Shown here: positions 47,803 through 60,343 of the stretch, piece after piece
How the letters are laid out: each line of letters begins with the position of its first letter
Numbering within the stretch: the first letter of the stretch is position 1
Assembly (NCBI RefSeq): GCF_029689945.1
Contig: NZ_CP121451.1
Coordinates: 2,852,001 to 2,916,000 of the forward strand
Reading direction: 5' to 3'
From: Paenibacillus amylolyticus
Lineage (GTDB): Bacteria; Bacillota; Bacilli; Paenibacillales; Paenibacillaceae
DNA: 64,000 bases
The notes under the pieces: model-generated
What the model was told of the DNA's origin: nothing
The model's database searches: none
The model's input: only the letters and a program-made list of their open reading frames with translations
Made by a program: the position numbers and the translations under genes

Positions 47803-47925
47803 ATTCACTGATGAAGAAGTGTGCGAAGGTTGAGAAAATCCAGTGAAGTTGATTTTGCAAAATAGATATGTTACGCTTACATTACAAGAGCAAACACAAC
47901 AGAATATGCAATAACATCTTTTGAT

Positions 47926-47947
47926 GGATTGTAACTGTGAAGACAGG

Positions 47948-47954
<7 letters not shown>
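47926..47954 (+). promoter_or_regulatory. RAT antiterminator 1
   Basis: The RNA antiterminator site bound by BglG/LicT-type proteins: GGATTGTAACTG, a loop, then ACAGGCAAAACC. It overlaps the left arm of the following terminator, so folding of one excludes the other. Target: the first 6-phospho-beta-glucosidase gene. Confidence 0.9.
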
Positions 47955-49549
<1,595 letters not shown>

Positions 49550-49638
49550 TTTTTCGCTCTGAGCGAAAACTTATGGAGTATATGAGTTAGATTGCAACAT
49601 TTGAAATAAACATCAGAAATAAAGTAATGACATTCTTA

Positions 49639-49669
49639 GGATTGTTACCGCATACGAGCGGGCAAAACC
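49639..49669 (+). promoter_or_regulatory. RAT antiterminator 2
   Basis: GGATTGTTACCGC, a loop, then GCGGGCAAAACC. Relative to RAT 1 the upper stem has changed to CCGC/GCGG with pairing retained, which supports a folded RNA. Overlaps terminator 2. Confidence 0.82.
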
Positions 49670-49745
49670 TGACTTAAAAAGTGTGATATGAGCTTCCGCT
49701 TCATACAACCCTTTTGGTTGGCGCTTGTCCGCTTTTTGCTTTTAG
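49658..49745 (+). terminator. RAT-controlled terminator 2
   Basis: GCGGGCAA (49658-49665) pairs with TTGTCCGC (49725-49732; one G-U), extended by AACC/GGTT with a bulge, and followed by TTTTTGCTTTT. It lies before the SLH esterase gene. Confidence 0.65.
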
Positions 49746-49777
49746 ATCATGCATCATATGAGCTGGGAGGGGTTCTT

Positions 49778-51457
49778 TTGAAAAAGTGGAATCAAAATGT
49801 TAAGCATGTTTCCTGCATGCTGGCACTAACTTTAAGTCTGAGTGTAATCTGGCCTGGGACAACGGGTGCGGAAAGTGCACAAGTGACGCAGATTCAGGCA
49901 AATACATTTGTTGGTGATCCGGGAGAGATGGTCGAGTCCTTCGATATTACGGTTGCAGACGCAGAAAAATACAAAAATTTGCAGGCATCTGACTTCGATA
50001 TTACAGGCAATTATGACGGTTATCCATTAGATGCTAAAGGCGAAGTTGTGCAAGACAATTACGAAGATGATGGAATCACGTTGTCCATGAAGGATAATAC
50101 AATCCATATGGCTGTGAAACCTTTCAAATATCCTGGAGGTCTGAAATCGGAATTTGCTGTAATCAGCAAAACGTATCCAGAGTTATCTTTTGATAAAACT
50201 AGTGTAAGTCAAGTGAAAGCGCGTACCGTGGATGAGTTTGAAAAAGCCGAATTTATAGCTAGCAATGGTATAACGCTATCCTATAACCTGAAGCGCAGTC
50301 CCACCAAAGAAGCGAAACCGCTCATGGTATGGCTTCACGGCGGTGGTGAAGTTGGAAACGATGGACGCAATCATCTGACGGCGAATCGCGGTGCAGTAGT
50401 CTGGACGGAATCGGGGTATGATACTTCTGTGCTCGCGGTACAATATCCTGAGAATTACAGCTTTAAAATTTACAACAATGCAGAGCAGTTGCCGATCATG
50501 CAGGCCTATTTTGAGGCACAGGTTGAATTGATTCAAAAGCTTGTTGCTGAAGGCGAAGTAGATCCTGACCGGATCTATCTGTCTGGTGTATCTAGTGGCG
50601 GTGGAGGTGCATTCCGTTTCCTGATGCAGTATCCTGACTTATTTGCTGGAGCTATCATCGTTGCTGCCAAAGATACCGTTGCCGATTATACGGGTTCCGT
50701 TGAGGCATTCAAGCAAGAATTGAAAGGCATTGTGGATGTACCGATGTGGATTATGCATGCGCAAAATGACCCAACGACAGATAGTCGTACGAGCTCACTT
50801 GCATATCAAGCATTAACTGAAATGGGAGCCAAGCAGGTACATCTAACGTTATACGATGATGCATTCATGGATAGCCAGAGGTTCTACGGAGGTTTGAAAC
50901 ACTGGTCATGGGTGCCTGCTTTTAACAATAAAGAGGTTATCGCCAGTCTGTTCAACCTTCAGAAAGGCACGAATGAAGAGCAAAGCACGGGTTCAACTGA
51001 ACAGGCTGTACAACCCTCTGAACCTGTAACGCGTGCACAGATCGCTGTGATACTAGCTGATGTTTTACAGCTTTCGGAAGCAACGGAGGAGTATCCTTAT
51101 GTGGACAGTGCTCCTGACTGGGCTGCCCGAGCCATTGCGAACGTCACCAAGGCAGGACTAATGAAAGGCATCGGCAATCAGATGTTTGCTCCAGAGAGTG
51201 AAGTAACACGTGCGCAGATGGCAGTTATTGTAGACCAGATCCTGACGAATAAGGATTGGAAGCCTGCTGCAGATTCGGTGGAGCTGGTGTTTGGCGATGT
51301 TGACAGTAAGCATTGGGCATATGCAGCGATTCAGAATAGCGCCCATGCAGGTGTAATGACGGGTATAAGCAAGGGTAAGTTTGATGCGATGCAAACCGTA
51401 ACAGGCTCACAGGTGGAGCTTATCATGGAACGTTTAGAACAAGTGGGGACAAAATAA
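49778..51457 (+). CDS. S-layer-anchored alpha/beta-hydrolase esterase with SLH domains
   Basis: 559 residues. The signal peptide ends near PGTTGAES. Residues 30-150 form a beta-rich N-terminal domain. The hydrolase domain shows LMVWLHGGGEVGNDGRNHL, the nucleophile elbow YLSGVSSGGGGAFRF and HAQNDPTTDSRTS, like secreted CE1/PHB-depolymerase-type esterases. The last 160 residues hold two SLH repeats (VTRAQIAVILADVLQLSEAT; VTRAQMAVIVDQILTNKDW) and a third degenerate one, binding the cell-wall pyruvylated polymer. TTG at 49778 follows GGGAGGGG. It lies between two phospho-glucosidases and behind its own RAT, so it may free esterified plant sugars. Confidence 0.82.
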   Translation: MKKWNQNVKHVSCMLALTLSLSVIWPGTTGAESAQVTQIQANTFVGDPGEMVESFDITVADAEKYKNLQASDFDITGNYDGYPLDAKGEVVQDNYEDDGITLSMKDNTIHMAVKPFKYPGGLKSEFAVISKTYPELSFDKTSVSQVKARTVDEFEKAEFIASNGITLSYNLKRSPTKEAKPLMVWLHGGGEVGNDGRNHLTANRGAVVWTESGYDTSVLAVQYPENYSFKIYNNAEQLPIMQAYFEAQVELIQKLVAEGEVDPDRIYLSGVSSGGGGAFRFLMQYPDLFAGAIIVAAKDTVADYTGSVEAFKQELKGIVDVPMWIMHAQNDPTTDSRTSSLAYQALTEMGAKQVHLTLYDDAFMDSQRFYGGLKHWSWVPAFNNKEVIASLFNLQKGTNEEQSTGSTEQAVQPSEPVTRAQIAVILADVLQLSEATEEYPYVDSAPDWAARAIANVTKAGLMKGIGNQMFAPESEVTRAQMAVIVDQILTNKDWKPAADSVELVFGDVDSKHWAYAAIQNSAHAGVMTGISKGKFDAMQTVTGSQVELIMERLEQVGTK

Positions 51458-51509
51458 AGCTCTAAATGGATAGACAATAAATTTTATATATTCAATGTTG
51501 AAAGGATGA

Positions 51510-52940
<1,431 letters not shown>

Positions 52941-52996
52941 ATACAAGCTTTGAAAGCATGGTTGTTTAAGCACCTTCTTATGTCACATTAACGCAC

Positions 52997-53010
52997 ATTA
53001 ACCGCTTTCA
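52997..53010 (-). promoter_or_regulatory. cre-like site before licT
   Basis: On the minus strand TGAAAGCGGTTAAT matches the CcpA consensus at 12 of 14 positions. It lies just before the -35 box of the licT promoter. Confidence 0.45.
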
Positions 53011-53018
53011 CAAAAACA

Positions 53019-53047
53019 TTGTCATATGGATAATTATATGGTAAGAT
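53019..53047 (+). promoter_or_regulatory. Promoter of licT
   Basis: TTGTCA (53019-53024) and TAAGAT (53042-53047) are separated by 17 bases, ending 23 bases before RAT 3. Confidence 0.75.
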
Positions 53048-53069
53048 GGGCCTAAGGCTAATGAATACT

Positions 53070-53098
53070 GGATTGTTACTGTTCAATCAGGCAAAACC
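53070..53098 (+). promoter_or_regulatory. RAT antiterminator 3
   Basis: GGATTGTTACTG, a short loop, then CAGGCAAAACC: a near-canonical LicT target, overlapping terminator 3 in the leader of licT itself. Positive autoregulation is expected. Confidence 0.92.
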
Positions 53099-53142
53099 AG
53101 AGGCGGGGCATGTTTCGTGACCTGCTTCGGTTTTGCCTTTTA
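53090..53142 (+). terminator. RAT-controlled terminator 3
   Basis: GGCAAAACC (53090-53098) pairs perfectly with GGTTTTGCC (53129-53137), followed by TTTTAC. Confidence 0.88.
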
Positions 53143-53173
53143 CTACTTTGACGGTGCAAGGTGATGTGAAGAA

Positions 53174-54025
53174 ATGAAAATTGAGAAGGTGTTGAACAAC
53201 AACGTAGTTACCGTAATTGATCCGGGAGGAAACGAACTGGTTGTTATGGGACGTGGAATTGCCTTCAAAAAGCATACTGGTGAATCGATAGACGAGAGTC
53301 TCGTCGAAAAAATATTCTCGCTTGAAAGTAAGGAAGTATCACAGAAACTCAAAACGCTTCTGTCTGATATCCCGGTTGAATATGTCGAGTGCTCGGATGA
53401 GATTATCCGTTATGCCGAGACGGTGTTAGGTGAGAAGCTGCATGAAAGCATCTACATTTCACTGACGGATCATATTCATTTTGCCATTGATCGACATCGT
53501 CAAGGATTGCAGATCCGTAACGCCCTGTTCTGGGAGATCAAGCGCATGTACCGGAAGGAATATGCCATTGGACTCAAAGCGCTGCAGATTATTGAGGAAA
53601 CGTTAGGTGTCCTGCTTCCCGAAGACGAATGCGCATTCATTGCGATGCATCTGGTTAATGCCCAGATGAACGGTGAGATGCGGGAAACGATCAGCATTAC
53701 GAATATCGTTAAGGACATTCTTAATATCGTAAGACGTAGCTTTGTCATTGAGCTTGATGAAGATTCATTGAGTTATTATCGATTTTTAACTCATCTGAAG
53801 TTCTTTGCCCAACGTGTGTTGCAAGGAACGGCGATTGAAGATAAGGAAGAAGATAATCCGCTTCATGACTTGGTGAGCAAGCAGTATCCGGAAGCACATG
53901 CATGTGCGGTAAGGATCAGCGACTATACGCGTAAGATCTATAATCGGGTGTTGTCCAAGGAAGAAATACTGTATCTGACCATTCATATTGAACGCATTGT
54001 CCGAAATGAACAAACAATTGAATAA
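53174..54025 (+). CDS. licT: BglG/LicT-family transcriptional antiterminator
   Basis: A 283-residue protein: an N-terminal CAT RNA-binding domain (MKIEKVLNNNVVTVIDPGGN; VVMGRGIAFKK) of about 55 residues, then two PTS regulation domains. PRD1 contains the conserved His pair around SLTDHIHFAIDRH, and PRD2 ends in EEILYLTIHIERIV. When beta-glucosides are transported, dephosphorylated PRD1 lets the dimer bind RATs and prevent termination. Four candidate RATs lie in this window, one in its own leader. AGGTGATG precedes the ATG. Confidence 0.95.
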   Translation: MKIEKVLNNNVVTVIDPGGNELVVMGRGIAFKKHTGESIDESLVEKIFSLESKEVSQKLKTLLSDIPVEYVECSDEIIRYAETVLGEKLHESIYISLTDHIHFAIDRHRQGLQIRNALFWEIKRMYRKEYAIGLKALQIIEETLGVLLPEDECAFIAMHLVNAQMNGEMRETISITNIVKDILNIVRRSFVIELDEDSLSYYRFLTHLKFFAQRVLQGTAIEDKEEDNPLHDLVSKQYPEAHACAVRISDYTRKIYNRVLSKEEILYLTIHIERIVRNEQTIE

Positions 54026-54030
54026 AATTG

Positions 54031-54058
54031 GGATTGTTACTGCTAAAAAGGCAAAACC
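54031..54058 (+). promoter_or_regulatory. RAT antiterminator 4, degenerate upper stem
   Basis: GGATTGTTACTGC, then TAAAAAGGCAAAACC. The outer conserved parts are intact, but the upper stem that should read CTGC/GCAG is not complementary here and the element is one base short. It overlaps terminator 4 before the PTS gene. Confidence 0.75.
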
Positions 54059-54119
54059 TAAACGTTGAATAATGATAAGCTTTTCTGCTTTGTCATTATT
54101 CAGTGTTTAGGTTTTTTTT
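54053..54119 (+). terminator. RAT-controlled terminator 4
   Basis: AAAACCTAAAC and TGAATAATGA pair with TCATTATTCA and GTTTAGGTTTT, followed by a T8 run. This is the strongest terminator of the four. Confidence 0.92.
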
Positions 54120-54152
54120 AACCTTCATTACACATAAAAGGAGCAAAACACA

Positions 54153-56052
54153 ATGGATAAACAACAATTGTCCAAGGATATTTTGAAGCTTGTTGGTGGG
54201 GAAGAGAACATCGATCAAGTCACACACTGTATGACAAGACTCAGATTTAACCTGAATGACAACCAAAAAGCGGACAAAGCGACGCTGAAAAATACACCAG
54301 GCGTTATGGGCGTGATGGAGAACGGTGGACAGTTCCAGGTTATCATCGGTAACGATGTACCTGTCGTGTATAACGCGCTAGTTGGCAACATGTCCAAATC
54401 ACCAACCTCAGATAATGCATCAGCTGCTTCAACTGGAGAAAGAAAAGAGAAATCCAATAAGTGCGCTGTTCGACTTCATCTCAGGTATGTTTACACCAAT
54501 TCTGCCTGCGATTACGGGTGCAGGTATGATCAAAGGGATCGTGGCGATCCTGGTAGCCCTGGGCTGGTTGTCTGATACCAGCTCGACCTATATCATTTTG
54601 TCGGCAATCGGTGACGGTGCGTTCTACTTCCTGCCGATCATTCTGGCAATCAGTGCTGCACGTAAACTGGGTAGCAATATGTATATTGCCGCAGCGCTCG
54701 CAGCGGGCATTATGCACCCGACGATTACAGCGTTGCTTGCCAATGGTGACACCACATTTGTGGGAATTAAGGTTATAGCGGCAACATATTCTTCTACAGT
54801 TATTCCAATTGTTCTGGCAGTTTGGATTGCTTCTTATGTAGAGAAAGCCGTTGATCGTGTAACACATGCTTCATTGAAACTCTTGGTTGTTCCAACGGTT
54901 ACCCTGTTGATTATGGTTCCACTGACGTTGATGACAGTAGGTCCATTGGGTACGGTGCTTGGTAATGGTTTGTCTGGTGGCATTTCATGGTTGTTCGATA
55001 ACATGTCCATCTTCGCAAGTATCCTGATTGGTGGTACGATGTCACTGTTGATCATCACAGGTATGCACTATGCGTTGTTGCCAATCGTTGTTGGATCAAT
55101 GACAACACTGGGTTACGATTTTATCATCCCACTGATGTTTGCAGCCAACTTGGCACAAGGTGGTGCAGCATTTGGTGTAGGTCTCAGATCGAAAAATAGC
55201 AAAACCAAATCGCTTGCGTATTCTACAGGTCTTACAGCGGTTATGGGGATTACGGAACCAGCGATGTATGGTATCAACATGAAGTTCAAAAAACCGTTTA
55301 TTGCAGCCCTTATCGGGGGAGCGGTTGCCGGTGGATTCATGGGTATCTTCAAAGTTAAATCTTACGTTATCACAGGACTTGCAGGTCTGCCGAGTGTGGC
55401 AGCATTTATCAGCCCAGCAATTAGCACACTGCTCTATGCCTTGGCAGGTGGTTTGATTGCCATCGTAGCGGCAGCGATCATTACGTATATCTTGGGCTTC
55501 CAAGAAGAAAATACACCGGAGCCAGCAGCTGCACCAGTAACTGAGCCTGCAACTCCGGCGGCAACAACTTCTGCTGTAACTGAAGAAGCAAAAGCACAGG
55601 ATGAGCAAGTATTCAGCCCGATCACGGGTGAAGTTAAACCGCTGAGTGAAGTGCCGGACCCTGCATTCTCTGAAGAGATTATGGGTAAAGGATTTGCAAT
55701 TCAGCCTTCTGAAGGACGTGTGGTATCTCCAATCAACGGTACCGTATTCTCATTATCGAAGAGTGGACATGCCATTGGTCTGGTAAGTGACACTGGCGCA
55801 GAGATGCTGATTCATATCGGGATTGATACCGTGAAGCTGAAAGGTCAATTCTTCTCTCCTAAAGTTCAAGCAGGTGCGAAGGTGGCCGTAGGTGATGTAT
55901 TGATGGAGTTCGACCGGGAAGAGATCGAAAAAGCCGGTTATACCACCATTACACCAGTCATTGTTACTAACATGCATCAATATGAGTCCATTGAGTCTGC
56001 TGGTCGCACTACGATCAAAGAAAAAGACTTGTTGTACACAGCGAAAGCTTAA
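54153..56052 (+). CDS. bglP: Beta-glucoside PTS transporter EIIBCA, one frameshift
   Basis: About 632 residues from two frames. Part 1 is the EIIB domain with the phosphorylated Cys in QVTHCMTRLRF. At the AAAA run 54443-54446 one base is extra (or two are missing), and part 2 starts RNPISALFDFISGMFTPILP. The EIIC domain has about ten membrane segments including MGITEPAMYGIN. An Ala/Pro/Glu linker leads to EIIA with the active His in EMLIHIGIDTVKL. It imports and phosphorylates beta-glucosides for the two GH1 enzymes and signals to LicT. AAAAGGAG precedes the ATG. Confidence 0.93.
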
Positions 56053-56064
56053 TTATACGAATAG

Positions 56065-56111
56065 AACAGCAGCTTCACCGGAATGGAAGATCCGGTAGAG
56101 CTGTTTTTTTT
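56065..56111 (+). terminator. Terminator after bglP
   Basis: AACAGC and ACCGG pair with CCGGT and GCTGTT, followed by a T8 run. Confidence 0.85.
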
Positions 56112-56124
56112 GGCTTATAGCCTT

Positions 56125-57030
56125 TTACACGACGGGAAGCATATCCTGTACCAATTGCACAAAGTGTTGTGCAGGTTTGGACAGATAACGGTTCTGCAGC
56201 CAGACCAGCGCCGAGCCAACCGTGGAATGCTGATCCTGAATGCGGTATACGTGGAAAGGGTGCTCTTGGTATAACTGTAATACCGTGTGCGGCACGATGG
56301 AGCTGGCGAAGCCAAGTCGGACCAGCTCCAGCAACATATTAATGTCTGAGCACTCACCCATAATGGAGGGTGTGACCTGATGCTCACGGAATTTGTCCAA
56401 AATTAGCTCGAACATACCGAGTCCTTCCGTACTTGGAAGCAGTAGAGGAATTCCTGTAAGCTGCTTGAAATAAGTCCCCATCTCCGCTTCCGGACTTCTC
56501 ATCGCTGGATTATCCAGCGGTGTTGAAGAAATATAGAAAAGTGGCTCCTGAGGCAGGTGCAGCACTTCATAACGTTCGGTCTGGACAGGCATGCGTACAC
56601 AGGCAAGTTCAATTTTGCCATCCTCCAGCAATCGGCATAATTGCGCTGATTCATTTTGTTGAATTTTATAAGTAACCTGCGGATGAGTGGTTCGGAACTG
56701 TTGCAGGGCTTGTGGGATCAGACGATCCGATATGGTATTGATGCCGATGGCGAGCTTGCCCCGTATGCCTTCACGGAAACTTTGCATCTCCATTACAGCT
56801 TCCTCCATATATTTGGTCAAGGTGACCGCATAATCATAGAAGCTGCGACCAGCCTGTGTTAGTTCCATCATACGTCCTTTGCGTTCAAACAATATCACGC
56901 CAAGCTCTTCTTCCATTAACTTAAGCTGCTGGCTTAAGGGTGGCTGAGCCATATGAAGTCTTCGGGCTGCTGCTGTAATCTGTTTCTCCTCAGCAATGGC
57001 AATGAAATAACGACATTGTTTAATATCCAA
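56125..57030 (-). CDS. LysR-family transcriptional regulator
   Basis: 301 residues. The helix-turn-helix is at the N-terminus (QITAAARRLHMAQPPLSQQL) and followed by the LysR dimer helix and a two-lobed effector domain (GIRGKLAIGINTISDRLIPQ; PLLLPSTEGLGMFELILDKF). TTG at 57030 follows AAGGAGAT. It is divergent from the ankyrin/permease pair over 183 bases, the usual LysR layout, so that pair is the likely target. Confidence 0.88.
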   Translation of the reverse strand: MDIKQCRYFIAIAEEKQITAAARRLHMAQPPLSQQLKLMEEELGVILFERKGRMMELTQAGRSFYDYAVTLTKYMEEAVMEMQSFREGIRGKLAIGINTISDRLIPQALQQFRTTHPQVTYKIQQNESAQLCRLLEDGKIELACVRMPVQTERYEVLHLPQEPLFYISSTPLDNPAMRSPEAEMGTYFKQLTGIPLLLPSTEGLGMFELILDKFREHQVTPSIMGECSDINMLLELVRLGFASSIVPHTVLQLYQEHPFHVYRIQDQHSTVGSALVWLQNRYLSKPAQHFVQLVQDMLPVV

Positions 57031-57213
57031 GTGGTGATCTCCTTCGTTTGCAAACTATATGTAATTCGTATGGAAAGCCAACAAAACATGTATTTTTCAT
57101 ATACTATGCTCTTATGTTACCATACATTAGATTTGCATACCTGACGAACAGGGCTTGATTTCTCTATGCATGTTAAAGCATGAGAAAGGCCTTGAATTGG
57201 AGGATGAAACAAC

Positions 57214-57807
57214 GTGGCTAGAATAGTTAAAACAATACATGATGCCGCTCAAGAAGGGCATACCGATGAGGTCATCCGGTTTATTACACAGGGTAGCCGG
57301 TTGAATGAACAGGATACATTGGGGCGAACACCGCTAATGGCTGCGGTGCACGGTAGTAAGATCGACACGGCAAAAATGCTGGTGGAGGCCGGAGCAGACA
57401 TTAATCTTCAAGATGCACGATTGGACAATATGTTGTTATACGCAAGTGCCGAGGGCATGTATGACATGGTTGAACTGGCTATTGAAGCAGGTGCGGATAC
57501 AAGGTTAACGAATCGTTTTGGCGGTACAGCCCTTATTCCAGCAGCTGATCGGGGCCATGTACACATTGTACAGCTTCTACTGACACGCAGCGATGTGGAT
57601 GTGAACCATATCAACAACCTGGGCTGGACAGCCTTGCTGGAAGCAGTCATTTTGGGAGACGGTGGACCGCGTCATCAGCAGATTGTTGCCCTGCTTTTAC
57701 AATATGGTGCAGATCCAAAGATCGCGGACCTGGACGGGATTACACCGCTCGCACATGCGCGCCGGCATCAATATGCCGAGATGGAACGACTATTGGCTGA
57801 AGACTGA
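57214..57807 (+). CDS. Ankyrin-repeat protein
   Basis: 197 residues made almost entirely of ankyrin repeats (about five): NEQDTLGRTPLMAAVHGS, MLVEAGADINLQDARLDNML, AIEAGADTRLTNRFGGTALI, DVNHINNLGWTALLEAVI, LLLQYGADPKIADLDGITPL. No signal peptide. GTG at 57214 follows GGAGGATGA. It sits 51 bases before the NCS2 permease gene and may modulate it, or be a scaffold. Confidence 0.82.
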   Translation: MARIVKTIHDAAQEGHTDEVIRFITQGSRLNEQDTLGRTPLMAAVHGSKIDTAKMLVEAGADINLQDARLDNMLLYASAEGMYDMVELAIEAGADTRLTNRFGGTALIPAADRGHVHIVQLLLTRSDVDVNHINNLGWTALLEAVILGDGGPRHQQIVALLLQYGADPKIADLDGITPLAHARRHQYAEMERLLAED

Positions 57808-57858
57808 AGCGACATATACATTTCAAGATACAGAAGAGCGAAAGGATAATCCTTATAC

Positions 57859-59200
57859 ATGAACAGACATCAAGAGCACTTTTCACAAAAGAATATGAAG
57901 GACGTATCTTCAATTATTTTGGCAGGCATACAATGGTTTTTCTTCCTGTTCACCAATACCGTTGTTGTTCCGTTATCCATTGGACATAATTTTCATCTGT
58001 CCCCGGATGCCATCGCTGCCTCGATGCAGCACGCATTCATACTTACTGGAGCAGTATGTATGCTTCAAGCTGTGTTTGGCCATCGATATGCGGTTATGGA
58101 TGGTCCGTCAGGCTTATGGTGGGGATTAACGCTAAGTTTGACGGTATCTGCTTCATCGGCAGGTATGAGTCTGGAACGTATTGGCGGTGGATTGGCTGCC
58201 GGTTTTCTGTTGGCGGGACTCACGATGATGATTCTGGGTTGGCTGGGGCAGCGCAAGTGCTGCAAAAGCTGTTCACGCCCATGGTCAAAAGTACGATGCT
58301 GTTTCTCATGACGATTCAATTAACCATGAATTTTTTCAAAGGCATGATTGGATATACGGAGTTTGGCCGCTTTGATCTGCCGGTTGCAGCGCTTTCTGTT
58401 GTTATTGCATTTCTGGTGGCTTGGATTCAGTTAAAAGGTAAGGGGAAACTGGGGAACTATGCGATCCTGATTGGAATTGTGGCAGGCTGGATTGCCTATA
58501 GTTTATTGTTTCCTGGACAACATGGGGACAGCCGAATCAGACCTCGGCAGGTCTCACTCTGTTTCCGTGGGGAGCGCCCAGATGGGAACCAGGCATTGTG
58601 ATTACTGCATTTTTCGTGGGGTTGGTGAATATGACGAATTCAATCACCACATTAAGCACGGTAGAGAAACTATATGAGGCAGAGACAACAAGTCAGCAAT
58701 ACCGGCGCTCTTACGCGTTAACGGGTCTATTCTCGATGTTATCAGCCTGTGTAGGTGTGCTGCCATTTGGTCTATTTGCATCATCGATCGGCTTCCTGGA
58801 GAGTACGCGTATTCTGCGTCGTGCTGCCTTTATTATTGGAGCAGGATTGTTATGTATGATGGGTCTTACACCTTCGGTTACAGCCTTCTTTGCACAAATA
58901 CCACCAAGCGTTGGCAGCGCAGTTCTGTTCGTGGCTTATCTTCAAATGTTCGGTACGGCGCTAAGAACACTCGAAGGTACGACGTTTAATTCTAAAACGA
59001 TCTATCGTGTAGCATTGCCGGTCCTCACGGGAGTTGCTGTAATGAATATTCCTGCTGAAGCCTTTCAAACCTTGCCGATGTACCTCGTTCCAATCATAAG
59101 CAACGGTCTCGTCATTGGTGTATTAGTCTCACTCATTCTTGAAAAAACGGTGAATTGGTCCAAAATGGAACAACCCGTGACCGTTAGCAAAGCGGCATAA
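57859..59200 (+). CDS. NCS2 nucleobase (uracil/xanthine-type) permease, two frameshifts
   Basis: Three collinear frames form about 447 residues with 12-14 membrane segments. Part 1: AGIQWFFFLFTNTVVVPLSI; part 2: AAQVLQKLFTPMVKSTMLFL; part 3: TAFFVGLVNMTNSITTLSTV and IGFLESTRILRRAAFIIGAG. Breaks are at the GGGG run 58245-58248 (one G short) and around 58523 (one base short in CATGGGG). The NCS2 family carries purines, pyrimidines or ascorbate in symport with protons. The ankyrin gene upstream and divergent LysR gene suggest a small purine or pyrimidine uptake unit. Confidence 0.8.
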
Positions 59201-59216
59201 TAAGTTTCATCGTGTG

Positions 59217-59247
59217 ACAGTCCAACTTGATTGGGCTGTTTTTTTTG
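59217..59247 (+). terminator. Terminator after the NCS2 permease
   Basis: ACAGTCCAA pairs with TTGGGCTGT (one G-U), followed by a T8 run. Confidence 0.85.
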
Positions 59248-59283
59248 TTTTTTAAATTAGCGGGCTATATGGATGGGCACTCT

Positions 59284-59655
59284 CTATTTCACGATTATTT
59301 TACCTTGCCCTGCAAGCATTCGCATCTCTCTGGAGAGACGATCCTGATTCCCTTCCTGCATTTCGAGCTGAACACCATAGTGCCATGACGTATTTTTTTC
59401 TTGACCCCAGCGAAGAGTGCCTTCCATATATAAAGGGTCTTCGAAAAGTAACATATTCATTCCGATCCGAATATCGTTGTTCTCTACAGGAAGAGACAGC
59501 GGAAATGACAGCTGACAGCCGGATCGACTGATATCACATAGTTCGGCCTGAATGGGTTTGGGCGGCGCGTTGACTCCGTTGATGCTTAGAATATAAATCT
59601 CAAAGCTGATCGGTTCCTTCAATGTATAGCGAAAGGGTTCTTTTCTATTATTCAT
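59284..59655 (-). CDS. PilZ-domain protein (c-di-GMP-binding type)
   Basis: About 123 residues. The two PilZ signature motifs are present: a KXXXR-type motif in NRKEPFRYTLKEP near the start and DISRSGCQLSF (D-x-S-x-x-G) about 40 residues on. A WGQEKNTSWHYGVQLEMQ segment closes the barrel. PilZ domains bind c-di-GMP, usually to control motility or matrix. ATG at 59655 follows GGAGGAAG; the frame continues nine codons upstream to 59682 without a better site. Confidence 0.75.
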   Translation of the reverse strand: MNNRKEPFRYTLKEPISFEIYILSINGVNAPPKPIQAELCDISRSGCQLSFPLSLPVENNDIRIGMNMLLFEDPLYMEGTLRWGQEKNTSWHYGVQLEMQEGNQDRLSREMRMLAGQGKIIVK

Positions 59656-59842
59656 TGGTATGGCTTCCTCCATCAAGTTCAAAAAAGTCAGTTATGCTTA
59701 TATCGACCTTTTGGAGTGAGAAATGAAGAGTTGTGAGAGCGGAGATGGTCCATGGGTTCCTTTTCCACGTGCATCAGGCTTGATATAATGAAGGAATATA
59801 TTTCTGGGTCAGACCTGATTCAGACTGAAAGGACGTGAGAAT

Positions 59843-60313
59843 ATGAGAGGAACATTTCAAATGGTAACCGATACGGCAACATTGTGCCTGTATGATCTGG
59901 CAGCGTTAAAGCACCGTGTCGAGGATACTTCGGACTGGTGGTCCATTCCCGAAGATGAGCTGGCTGAGGTAAATGCAGGTCATTGTCTATTCCTGAATCT
60001 GGGTGCGGACGGGGGATATGAGGTGGAATGGAGCCTGGAGGAGGATGCTGACGTGGGTTCAGATCCGGATCACATAGCGGAACGGGAAAAGGTGTATCAT
60101 CTGCAGATTCTGTCCGGGAATGTCTTTCTGGGAGCAGCAGAAGATGTCAGTGGTGGTGAACTGGAGCCGGATGAAACGTGTGAAGGGGTTCTGCTTCAAT
60201 TCAAGCCAGGGAACTATGCCTGTATCGTCTCCAGAGAAGGCAGTCGTATTGCGATTGTCATGAAACCAAGTATGCAGGGAAATAACTCGCTGAATGAATT
60301 AATTCGGATCTAA
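59843..60313 (+). CDS. Hypothetical protein, DUF6386-like
   Basis: 156 residues starting MRGTFQMVTDTATLCLYDL, followed by LKHRVEDTSDWWSIPEDEL. Acidic and cytoplasmic. The layout looks like DUF6386, a family of unknown role found near immunity-type genes; this match is from memory and is tentative. It is the first of four closely spaced genes on the plus strand (gaps of 31, 26 and 15 bases). GGACGTGAG lies before the ATG. Confidence 0.6.
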   Translation: MRGTFQMVTDTATLCLYDLAALKHRVEDTSDWWSIPEDELAEVNAGHCLFLNLGADGGYEVEWSLEEDADVGSDPDHIAEREKVYHLQILSGNVFLGAAEDVSGGELEPDETCEGVLLQFKPGNYACIVSREGSRIAIVMKPSMQGNNSLNELIRI

Positions 60314-60343
60314 TGTACTGATGTGAACAGGAGGGAATCAAAT

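Noticed and set aside
47841..47880. cre-like sequence before RAT 1 (revcomp TGTAAGCGTAACAT)
   Set aside because: It matches only the first half of the CcpA consensus; kept out of the feature list.
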